Assembly: GCA_002353825.1 (NCBI GenBank)
Contig: DEKJ01000007.1
Location: 1-64,000 of the forward strand
Length of the DNA: 64,000 bases
Direction of reading: 5' to 3'
Origin: Prevotella sp. UBA2725
Lineage (GTDB): Bacteria; Bacteroidota; Bacteroidia; Bacteroidales; Bacteroidaceae
Below the pieces are notes generated by a model, which worked only from the letters and a program-made list of their open reading frames with translations, ran no database searches and had not been told where the DNA came from. The position numbers and the translations under genes were made by a program. Every line of letters starts with the position of its first letter. Position 1 is the first letter of the stretch. Shown piece by piece: positions 41,711 through 49,177 of the stretch.

Positions 41711-44170
41711 ATGGCTGAAATAGAGAACTTGAATCAGGAACAAGAGGAACAGTCCATCAATGTCCGTGATATTCTGAGCATGTGCTTGGCCAACTGGATG
41801 TGGATTTTGCTTTCAGTGGTCATCTGCTTATGCATTGGATTCTTTCATTATCTTCGTACGCCGAAGATTTATAATCGTTCGGCTATCTTGCTGATCAAAG
41901 ATGACAGTAAGACGCAAGGCATGAGTTCTGATGTGGCTTCTATGTTCTCCAACATGGGACTAGGCGGAGCCCAGACCAATGTGAATAATGAACTTGCTGC
42001 TATTCAGGCTCCGGCAAATATTATGGAGGCCGGTAAGCGCTTAGGTCTAGACATGTCCTACTTTGTGAAGGGAACATTCCAGCCTTTTGAGCTCTACGGA
42101 AAGACGTTACCTGTGAAAGTACGCTTCATGGGGCTTACCGCTGATGAGGCGGCCAGTCTTGAACTGACCCTCAAAGCAGACGGTTCTTTCACGATGACGA
42201 ATTTCAATCGCGGAGGAGATGGCCGAGTTGTTGAGGATGATAAGTCAGAGGTAAAAGGACATATCAATTCGGTTGTCAATACCCCTGTGGGTAACGTCAT
42301 GGTGACTCCGACAGCTAACTACGGCTCTTTCGTTTGGCGAGATGTCAAGCCTATCACAGTGGTGCGTTCCACGCTTTACAATATGACGATGGGCATTCAA
42401 GCTAATCTCTCAGCTGATCTTGATAACAAGCAGGCCACTGTCATTGATATTGCTTATAAAGATAAGATCCCAGAGCGTGCTACAGACATTATCAACATGC
42501 TTATCACTGTTTATAAGGAAGCATGGGTCAAGGATAAGAACCAGGTCGCTATTGCTACGTCTAAGTTTATAACGAAGCGTTTGGCAGAGATAGAACAGAG
42601 CCTTGGTGGTCTCGATGCTGATATCTCTACTTATAAGAGCTCGCACCTTATCCCTGATGAGGCTTATACAGCTCAGCTCTATCTGCAGCAGAGCAGGGAC
42701 AACAGTAAAGAGATGTTGGATCTGAGCACCCAGCGTTCTATGGCACAATACGTGCGCAACATGCTTGTTAAAGATGTCCATTCCCGTCAGTTGTTGCCTG
42801 CTAATTCTGGTATAGACAATGCGTCTGTTCAGTCTCAGATAACAGCTTATAATACGCTATTGCTCGATCGTAATCAGCTTGCTGCCAATTCATCCAGTAA
42901 GAACCCTATTGTGGAGGATTATGACCGTCAATTGGCTGGAATGCGTAAAGCCATTGTTCAGAGCTTGAACAACCTTGTAGCTGGAATTGATACACAAATC
43001 GGTCAGGCTCAGGCAACAGAGAGTCAGACAAACAGCCGTATTGCTTCAGTACCGTCGCAGTCGAAATATCTTCAGAGTGTCGGTCGTAAGCAGAAGGTGA
43101 CAGAGCAACTCTATCTTTTCCTTTTACAGAAACGTGAGGAGAATGAACTATCGCAGGCATTCACTGCTTACAATGTGCGTGTCCTGTCTGCCCCCTTTGG
43201 CTCAATGGTTCCTATCTCACCGAAGAAAAACATGATTTTGCTCATCTCTTTCGTCATAGGTCTTGCTATACCTTTGGGTATCATCGTTCTCAGAGCAAGC
43301 ATGAATACGAAGCTCCGTGGCAAGAAAGATTTGGAGGGCATCACGATTCCTTTCATTGGCGAGATTCCATTGGCTTCCAAGCGCAAACTTCATTTGCCGT
43401 GGCAGAAAGAAGAGGAAGCTCATACAAATGTTGTTGTGCAAGAGGGTGAACACAATGTCGTCAATGAGGCATTCCGTGTTCTTAGAACAAAACTCGAGAT
43501 TGTTATGCCAGGCAATCGCAAGGAAAATGTTGTGCTTGTCACATCTTTCAACCCTAACAGTGGTAAGTCTTTTATCACAGAGAACATCGCCATGTCTCTT
43601 GCCATTAAGCAAAAGAAGGTGCTTGTCATCGACTGTGACTTGCGTAAGGGGGCTACTTCAATGCTTGTAGGTTCGCCGAAGGTCGGTCTTACCCATTATC
43701 TGACAGGTAAGGACGTTGAGGCGTCACAGTTGGTTCGCACGTATAGTGGAAATGGTAATCTTTCGGTGTTGCCTATTGGTATTGTACCGCCTAACCCTGC
43801 AGAGCTCCTTGGCAATGGTCGTTTGAAAGCATTACTTGATGAACTGCGTCCACAGTACGATTACATTTTCCTCGACTGTCCTCCTGTTGAGGTTGTGGCT
43901 GATACTGAAATCATCGCTGGTTATGCAGACCGTACTATCTTCATCGTTCGTGCTGGACTCTTGGAGAGAAACATGCTGCCTGAGCTTGAGAAGCTCTACA
44001 AGGGCAATAAGTATCGTAATATGCTGCTTGTCCTCAATGGAACAGAGGGTGGCGGTCACAGACATGGCTACGGTTATGGCTATGGCTATGGCTATGGTTA
44101 TGGCTACGGTTATGGTTACGGCTACGGTTATGGTTACGGTAAGCACAGTAAGAATATTAAGAAAAAGTAG
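41711..44170 (+). CDS. Polysaccharide co-polymerase / tyrosine autokinase (Wzc-like) with (GY)12 tail
   Basis: An 819-residue protein: a membrane segment near residue 30, a large periplasmic Wzz-like coiled-coil region, a second membrane segment (about 500-520), then a cytoplasmic BY-kinase. The Walker A is FNPNSGKSFI (Lys at about 619), Walker A' VLVIDCDLRKG and Walker B YDYIFLDCPP. It controls chain length and export by cycles of tyrosine phosphorylation. The C-terminus is HRH followed by twelve Gly-Tyr pairs (44067-44138), then KHSKN; Tyr clusters at this place are the normal autophosphorylation sites, but such a regular copy is unusual. Confidence 0.93.
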   Translation: MAEIENLNQEQEEQSINVRDILSMCLANWMWILLSVVICLCIGFFHYLRTPKIYNRSAILLIKDDSKTQGMSSDVASMFSNMGLGGAQTNVNNELAAIQAPANIMEAGKRLGLDMSYFVKGTFQPFELYGKTLPVKVRFMGLTADEAASLELTLKADGSFTMTNFNRGGDGRVVEDDKSEVKGHINSVVNTPVGNVMVTPTANYGSFVWRDVKPITVVRSTLYNMTMGIQANLSADLDNKQATVIDIAYKDKIPERATDIINMLITVYKEAWVKDKNQVAIATSKFITKRLAEIEQSLGGLDADISTYKSSHLIPDEAYTAQLYLQQSRDNSKEMLDLSTQRSMAQYVRNMLVKDVHSRQLLPANSGIDNASVQSQITAYNTLLLDRNQLAANSSSKNPIVEDYDRQLAGMRKAIVQSLNNLVAGIDTQIGQAQATESQTNSRIASVPSQSKYLQSVGRKQKVTEQLYLFLLQKREENELSQAFTAYNVRVLSAPFGSMVPISPKKNMILLISFVIGLAIPLGIIVLRASMNTKLRGKKDLEGITIPFIGEIPLASKRKLHLPWQKEEEAHTNVVVQEGEHNVVNEAFRVLRTKLEIVMPGNRKENVVLVTSFNPNSGKSFITENIAMSLAIKQKKVLVIDCDLRKGATSMLVGSPKVGLTHYLTGKDVEASQLVRTYSGNGNLSVLPIGIVPPNPAELLGNGRLKALLDELRPQYDYIFLDCPPVEVVADTEIIAGYADRTIFIVRAGLLERNMLPELEKLYKGNKYRNMLLVLNGTEGGGHRHGYGYGYGYGYGYGYGYGYGYGYGYGKHSKNIKKK
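44067..44138 (+). repeat. Hexanucleotide repeat encoding twelve Gly-Tyr pairs
   Basis: Twelve GGY-TAY codon pairs in a row, with third-position changes (TAC/TAT, GGC/GGT). Changes of one unit keep the frame and would change the number of phosphorylatable tyrosines by one. Confidence 0.9.
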
Positions 44171-44176
44171 AAATAG

Positions 44177-44208
44177 AGAGGACGGGCCTTGCGGTCCGTC
44201 CTCTTTAA
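44177..44208 (+). terminator. Terminator of the polysaccharide export operon
   Basis: Arms AGAGGACGGGCC / GGTCCGTCCTCT pair with one G-T wobble around TTGC, followed by a short T-run, 7 bp after the kinase stop. Confidence 0.85.
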
Positions 44209-44314
44209 TATTACCCATGTATTTGGGAGAATTACTTATTGCTTGATCGCTGTGACGACGTTACAATTCTGTGAATTGTTGGGTATGGATATTACGTTAT
44301 TGCAAAGATTTGAT

Positions 44315-44323
44315 TAACTTTGC
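44315..44323 (+). promoter_or_regulatory. -7 promoter element of the histidine kinase
   Basis: TAACTTTGC lies 15 bp before the ATG at 44339. Unlike the next three promoters, it has no 11-bp TGTAA repeats upstream. Confidence 0.6.
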
Positions 44324-44338
44324 TGAAAATTGGCAGTT

Positions 44339-45775
44339 ATGAAACGAAAATTCTCCATAGGCAATAAGTTATATTTGAGCGTTGTCTCACTCTTTCTGCT
44401 CTTTGCCATAGCGTTTATCGTGTTTCAGCAGTATCGTGAGCGGCAGTACAAGATAGAGACGCTTACGCTACGCTTACAGGATTGCAATAACCAGTTGCAT
44501 GATGCCTTGCTTTTCAATCATGACAAGGATATGACCCAATTCCTTGATGATTATCTGCGCAAAGGTACATTCGTTAATCTTCGCGTTACGATTATCCGTA
44601 AGGATGGAAAGGTGTTGTTTGATACGAGCAAGGATTACCGTACAATGACTGACCATTCCAATCGACCAGAAGTGGAGCAAGCTCTTAAGTCAGGAATGGG
44701 ATTCTCTGTCGACCGTAACAGCCATACACTCAAGAAAGATTATTTCTATTGTGCTACTTATTATCCCCAGAATAATATCATCATTCGTTCAGCATTGCCC
44801 TACGATGTAGACCTAGCAAAGAACCTGAAGTCTGACCAGCATTATATCTGGTTTGCTTTAGTTGTGATCATACTCCTGACATTGGTGCTCTATCATTTCA
44901 CTCACCGTATAGGTACTAATATTACGCGACTCAATCAGTTTGCAACGCGCGCCAGTTCCCCTGGCTTTTCTTCAGATTCCTTTGATAAGGAATGGGGCCA
45001 GACCTTGGGTACTTTCTCCAATGATGAGCTAGGTGATACTGCTGAGCGTATTGTGAAGTTGTACCTTCGCTTAAAGAAAACTCAGCAGGAGCAGACGATA
45101 CTGAAGCGTCAGCTCACTCAGAATGTTGCTCATGAGCTGAAGACACCCGTAGCAAGCATACAAGGTTACTTGGAGACGATCCTTGAGAATCCGCGTATCG
45201 ATGACAAGACACGTGACCTTTTCCTACAGCGTTGTTATGCGCAAGGCAAGCGTCTGGCTGCTTTGCTCAACGACATGTCTACGTTGAACCGTCTTGATGA
45301 TGGTGCTGATATGATGTCTTTCGAAGAGGTTGATGTGGCTGAGATTATTCGAACCGTACAGCGCGAGAGCCAATTTAACCTTGAACAAAAAGGAATGACT
45401 ATGCATTGCGATATTCCCAATGAGATTCTTATCAATGGCAATAGCGGACTGCTTTATAGTACATTCAGAAATCTGACCGATAATGCCATTGCTTATGCTG
45501 GGCTTAACACACATATTGTCTTGACAGCAGAGCATAAGGACGACGGCTTTTGGCATTTCATGTTCAAGGATGATGGAGTGGGGGTTGCTCCGGAGCATCT
45601 GCCCCGCCTCTTCGAGCGCTTCTACCGGGTGGATAAAGGCCGTAGCCGTAAAATGGGCGGCACCGGTCTAGGCCTGGCAATCGTGAAGAATGCTGTGCGT
45701 GTACATGGAGGCTCAATCAGCGTGAAGAACAATCCAGAGGGCGGTCTTCGTTTCGACTTTACACTTAAAGCATAG
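44339..45775 (+). CDS. Sensor histidine kinase, candidate phosphate sensor
   Basis: A 478-residue kinase with two membrane segments (about 11-31 and 165-187) around a periplasmic sensor of about 130 residues, then a HAMP-like linker, HisKA with VAHELKTPVASI (His at about 265) and the HATPase boxes DNAIAYA, DDGVGVA and GGTGLGLAIVKNA. No PAS domain is seen, unlike many PhoR proteins. It lies directly upstream of the PiT transporter and the PhoB-like regulator, so it is the likely partner of that regulator. An in-frame TTG at 44330 would add three residues. Confidence 0.88.
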   Translation: MKRKFSIGNKLYLSVVSLFLLFAIAFIVFQQYRERQYKIETLTLRLQDCNNQLHDALLFNHDKDMTQFLDDYLRKGTFVNLRVTIIRKDGKVLFDTSKDYRTMTDHSNRPEVEQALKSGMGFSVDRNSHTLKKDYFYCATYYPQNNIIIRSALPYDVDLAKNLKSDQHYIWFALVVIILLTLVLYHFTHRIGTNITRLNQFATRASSPGFSSDSFDKEWGQTLGTFSNDELGDTAERIVKLYLRLKKTQQEQTILKRQLTQNVAHELKTPVASIQGYLETILENPRIDDKTRDLFLQRCYAQGKRLAALLNDMSTLNRLDDGADMMSFEEVDVAEIIRTVQRESQFNLEQKGMTMHCDIPNEILINGNSGLLYSTFRNLTDNAIAYAGLNTHIVLTAEHKDDGFWHFMFKDDGVGVAPEHLPRLFERFYRVDKGRSRKMGGTGLGLAIVKNAVRVHGGSISVKNNPEGGLRFDFTLKA

Positions 45776-45808
45776 CCTTTTCTTATCTCAATGTTGTGGC
45801 TCTATAAT

Positions 45809-45866
45809 TGTAACATCTTTGTAATATCGATGTAAGATGGCTGTAATATTCTGTAGGTAACTTTGC
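45809..45866 (+). promoter_or_regulatory. Pho-box-like array and -7 element of the PiT gene
   Basis: TGTAA starts at 45809, 45820, 45831 and 45842, exactly 11 bp apart, with the extended form TGTAAnAT in all four. The -7 element TAACTTTGC starts at 45858, 16 bp after the start of the last repeat. The repeats cover the place of the -33 element, as activator sites do in Pho promoters. Same plan as 48256-48313 and 49079-49147. Confidence 0.8.
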
Positions 45867-45891
45867 ACACAGATTTATATTACAGTTAATT

Positions 45892-48156
45892 ATGGAGACA
45901 ATTTATCTTTGCATTGTCATTTTCCTACTCTGCCTTGCGGTCTTTGACCTCTTTGTAGGAGTGAGCAATGACGCTGTCAACTTCTTGCAGTCGGCAGTGG
46001 GCGCGCGGGTAGCAACCTTCCGCACGATCCTTATCATTGCTTCGTGTGGCGTCATCATTGGCGCCGTCATGTCTACAGGAATGATGGATGTGGCCCGCCA
46101 TGAGATTATGGTACCGAGTCACTATACATTCCATGAAGTCATGACGATCTTCTTAGCGGTCATGGTGACCGATGTTATCGTATTGGATGTTTTCAATACG
46201 TTAGGCATGCCGACATCAACTACCGTTTCTCTGGTGTTTGAGTTGCTCGGTGGTACCGTGATGTTGGCTGGTCTGAAGTGCATGGCAGACGGAAATCTTG
46301 CCATGGCTGATCTTGTCAATTCCGACAAAGCTCTGAAGGTTATCATGGCAATCTTCATTTCTGTGGCCATTTCGTTTGTTGTGGGTGTCATTGTAATGTG
46401 GATCAGTCGTGTGATCTTCACGTTCAACTATTCCAAGCACAGCAAATACACTATTGCCATCTTCGGTGGTATTGCATTCACAGCCTTGGCATACTTTATC
46501 TTCCTGAAGGGTATCGGAAAGAGTCCTTATATTTCTGACAATGTAAGAAATTATATAGATGAGAACACGAACATGCTCCTCGTCTATACATTCATTGGTT
46601 CTGCTATCGTGACAGAGATCATGTATCTCTGCAAGATCAATATCTTCAAGTTTACAGTCTTGATGGGTACTTTCGCCCTGGCTATGGCATTTGCCGGCAA
46701 CGACCTTGTGAACTTCATCGGTGTACCTCTCGCTGGTCTTTCTTCTTGGGAAGACTTCACCGCCAATGCTCATGGCACTGGTGCTGATTCGTTCCTGATG
46801 ACCTCTTTGATGGGCAGTGCAAAGACACCTCCTTTCTATCTGATGATGGCCGGTATCATTATGATCGTTGCTATGGCTACTTCTAAGAAGGCCCGCAATG
46901 TGATCAAGACTTCTGTTGACCTCTCCCGTCAGGATGAGGGCGATGAGATGTTCGGTTCCAGCAGTGCAGCTCGTGCTATTGTTCGAGTCACTCAGAACAT
47001 TGTTGAGGGTGTTGCCCATATCTTCCCAGTGAAGATGCGTCAGTGGATCAACTCTCGTTTCGATACCAATGCTGCTCCTGTTGAGGAAGATCCTAAGAGT
47101 GAGGGTGCTGCTTTCGATATTGTACGTGCAGCCGTGAATCTTGTTCTTGCTTCCATGCTGATCACTTTCGGTACAAACCATAAGTTGCCTCTTTCTACTA
47201 CCTACGTTACCTTCATGGTGGCTATGGGTTCGAGTCTTGCTGACCGCGCCTGGAGCCGTGAGAGTGCTGTGTTCCGTGTTACCGGTGTGCTGAGTGTCAT
47301 CGGTGGTTGGTTCATCACTGCTGGTGTTGCTTTCATCACTTGTGCCCTCGTAGCTCTCTGCATGTGGTATGGTGGATTCATTATCCAGTTCTTGTTCATG
47401 GCTCTCGTTGTATTCATGCTCTGGCGCAGTAACCGTCAGTACAAAAAGAAGAGCGAGCAGACCAAGGCTGAGGATGACAGCTTCCGTATCATGATGCGCA
47501 CACGTGACCCGGAGATTGTCTGGGAGATGCTTTGCAAACATGTACGCGACACACAAAGCAAGAGCTGCCGTTATGCACTCGAGCAATATAATCAGATCCT
47601 GGATGGTTTCAACAATCAGAAGGTTCGTGGCTTGAGAAAGGCCGACTCTGGCTTGCGTAAGAGCCTTACATTGCTCAAGAAGCTTCGTCGTCAGGAGATG
47701 CTCGGCTTGAAGAAGTCGCCGGTTGAAATTGCTGCAGAGAAGAACACTTGGTTCCATGTAGGTGCCAACAGTGACCAGCAGTATGTCTATACGCTCCGTC
47801 GTATGCTATCGCCAATTAAGGAGCATGTTGACAACAACTTCAATCCTATTCCTGATGCTTACATCAAGGAGTATGAGCCGGTACGCAATTCTGTAAACGA
47901 TCTGATGAAGATGACTTGCGATGAGATTGAGACCAATCGTTACGATCAGTATCGCAGCATCCTTGCCGAGGCAGATGCTTGCAAGGATCAGCTCTCTGTC
48001 ATCCGTAAGGTGCATCTCAATCGCATTCAGACAGCTTCCGACAACAAGAATCTACAGGTTGATATGGTTTACCTGAATATTCTTCAAGAGACACAGCAAT
48101 TCCTGAGCGTCATGCGTCATCAGTTGCGTTCTGCAAAGAAGTTCATGGAAGACTAA
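45892..48156 (+). CDS. PiT-family inorganic phosphate transporter with C-terminal helical domain
   Basis: A 754-residue transporter. The two PiT signature repeats are visible: GVSNDAVNFLQSAVG near the N-terminus and FAGNDLVNFIGVPLAG in the middle, each in a block of membrane segments; STTVSL and STTYVTF add the conserved Thr/Ser motifs. After about residue 520 comes a cytoplasmic, highly charged helical domain of about 230 residues that resembles PhoU/DUF47-type helical bundles, absent from E. coli Pit. It imports phosphate with cations. Flanked by the histidine kinase and the response regulator. Confidence 0.92.
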   Translation: METIYLCIVIFLLCLAVFDLFVGVSNDAVNFLQSAVGARVATFRTILIIASCGVIIGAVMSTGMMDVARHEIMVPSHYTFHEVMTIFLAVMVTDVIVLDVFNTLGMPTSTTVSLVFELLGGTVMLAGLKCMADGNLAMADLVNSDKALKVIMAIFISVAISFVVGVIVMWISRVIFTFNYSKHSKYTIAIFGGIAFTALAYFIFLKGIGKSPYISDNVRNYIDENTNMLLVYTFIGSAIVTEIMYLCKINIFKFTVLMGTFALAMAFAGNDLVNFIGVPLAGLSSWEDFTANAHGTGADSFLMTSLMGSAKTPPFYLMMAGIIMIVAMATSKKARNVIKTSVDLSRQDEGDEMFGSSSAARAIVRVTQNIVEGVAHIFPVKMRQWINSRFDTNAAPVEEDPKSEGAAFDIVRAAVNLVLASMLITFGTNHKLPLSTTYVTFMVAMGSSLADRAWSRESAVFRVTGVLSVIGGWFITAGVAFITCALVALCMWYGGFIIQFLFMALVVFMLWRSNRQYKKKSEQTKAEDDSFRIMMRTRDPEIVWEMLCKHVRDTQSKSCRYALEQYNQILDGFNNQKVRGLRKADSGLRKSLTLLKKLRRQEMLGLKKSPVEIAAEKNTWFHVGANSDQQYVYTLRRMLSPIKEHVDNNFNPIPDAYIKEYEPVRNSVNDLMKMTCDEIETNRYDQYRSILAEADACKDQLSVIRKVHLNRIQTASDNKNLQVDMVYLNILQETQQFLSVMRHQLRSAKKFMED

Positions 48157-48180
48157 ATTCCATTCATTCACCATAGAAGG

Positions 48181-48206
48181 GCGGTCCCAATGGGACCGCT
48201 TTTTTA
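48181..48206 (+). terminator. Terminator of the PiT gene
   Basis: Perfect 8-bp arms GCGGTCCC / GGGACCGC around AAT, followed by seven T, 24 bp after the PiT stop. Confidence 0.9.
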
Positions 48207-48255
48207 TTAACTTTTTTATTTTATTTCCCGTATAATTTGTTTATCTTTGTCGCAG

Positions 48256-48313
48256 TGTAACAAGATTGTAACATTGCTGAAACGTCAATGTAAAGAGAAA
48301 ATTGTTACTTTGC
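48256..48313 (+). promoter_or_regulatory. Pho-box-like array and -7 element of the response regulator
   Basis: TGTAA at 48256, 48267 and 48289 and TGAAA at 48278 keep an exact 11-bp period. The -7-like TTACTTTGC starts at 48305, again 16 bp after the start of the last repeat. This implies autoregulation of the PhoB-like gene. Confidence 0.78.
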
Positions 48314-48358
48314 AACATAAATAAAACGAGTTAGAACGATAAACATTTTCGATAACAC

Positions 48359-49072
48359 ATGGATAAAGAAGAAGCAACACGCATTCTGGTTGTTGATGAT
48401 GAAGAGGATCTCTGTGAGATTCTAAAGTATAATCTTGAGACGGAAGGCTACCAAGTGGATACTGCCAACTCTGGTGAGGAGGCCTTGGAGAAAGACATTG
48501 CAAGTTATCAACTCATCCTCTTGGATGTTATGATGGGAGGAATGAGTGGATTCTCTGTTGCTCGCAAACTTCGTGAGAATGAGAAGACGAAACATGTGCC
48601 CATCATCTTCCTCACAGCCAAGGGTTCAGAGAATGACAAGATTACAGGTTTCAACCTCGGTGCTGATGATTATATCTCCAAGCCGTTTTCTATCCGTGAG
48701 GTGCTGCTTCGCATCAGAGCGGTGCTGCGTCGTACGAGTGTCGCAGCTCAGAGCACACCTTCCGCTGAAGAGGACGAAAAGCATACCTTGGAATACAAAG
48801 GACTCGTCGTCGACCTTGATCGTAAGACGGTGGTTATTGACGGTGAGGAAGTGGAGTTCACAAGAACAGAGTTTGGTATCCTTTGCACACTTCTTGAGCA
48901 CAAGGGTCGCGTGTTCTCACGCCATGACCTCATTCGTCAGATCTGGCCGATGGATGTCATCGTTTCCGACCGCACGGTGGATGTCAATATCACACGTGTC
49001 CGTAAGAAACTTGGTGCTTACGCCGACAACCTCGTTACTCGTCTCGGATTTGGATACTACTTCGACGCGTAA
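48359..49072 (+). CDS. PhoB/OmpR-type response regulator, candidate phosphate regulator
   Basis: A 237-residue regulator. The receiver domain has the acidic pocket VDDEEDL, phospho-acceptor Asp 56 in LLDVMMGG, and the Lys in YISKPFS. The C-terminal winged helix contains VDVNITRVRKKLG and ends LGFGYYFDA. Such proteins bind tandem half-sites spaced 11 bp as head-to-tail dimers, matching the repeats at 45809, 48256 and 49079. Inference: it binds those arrays when phosphorylated by the kinase at 44339. Confidence 0.9.
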   Translation: MDKEEATRILVVDDEEDLCEILKYNLETEGYQVDTANSGEEALEKDIASYQLILLDVMMGGMSGFSVARKLRENEKTKHVPIIFLTAKGSENDKITGFNLGADDYISKPFSIREVLLRIRAVLRRTSVAAQSTPSAEEDEKHTLEYKGLVVDLDRKTVVIDGEEVEFTRTEFGILCTLLEHKGRVFSRHDLIRQIWPMDVIVSDRTVDVNITRVRKKLGAYADNLVTRLGFGYYFDA

Positions 49073-49078
49073 TCATCT

Positions 49079-49147
49079 TGTAATAATCATGCAATTGACT
49101 CGTAATAATTGCGCAATTGTTCTGTAATAATCTATTACTAACTTTGC
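49079..49147 (+). promoter_or_regulatory. Pho-box-like array and -7 element of the TonB receptor
   Basis: Five YGYAA motifs at 49079 (TGTAA), 49090 (TGCAA), 49101 (CGTAA), 49112 (CGCAA) and 49123 (TGTAA) keep an exact 11-bp period. The -7 element TAACTTTGC starts at 49139, 16 bp after the last repeat start. The array begins 7 bp after the regulator stop codon. Confidence 0.8.
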
Positions 49148-49177
49148 AATCGTAAAAGAGAAACAAAGTAGTAATAG

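Noticed and set aside
44067..44138. Gly-Tyr codon array as a CRISPR or non-coding satellite
   Set aside because: It is in frame inside an intact kinase gene and explains the expected Tyr-rich C-terminus.
44282..44338. 11-bp Pho-type repeats upstream of the histidine kinase
   Set aside because: One TGCAA lies near, at 44301, but there is no 11-bp series and the 16-bp offset to the -7 element is not kept.
46216..47757. 513-codon ORF on the minus strand inside the PiT gene
   Set aside because: Its peptide is rich in His and Asp with no domain, as expected of the antisense of a membrane protein gene; the PiT gene has both signatures intact.
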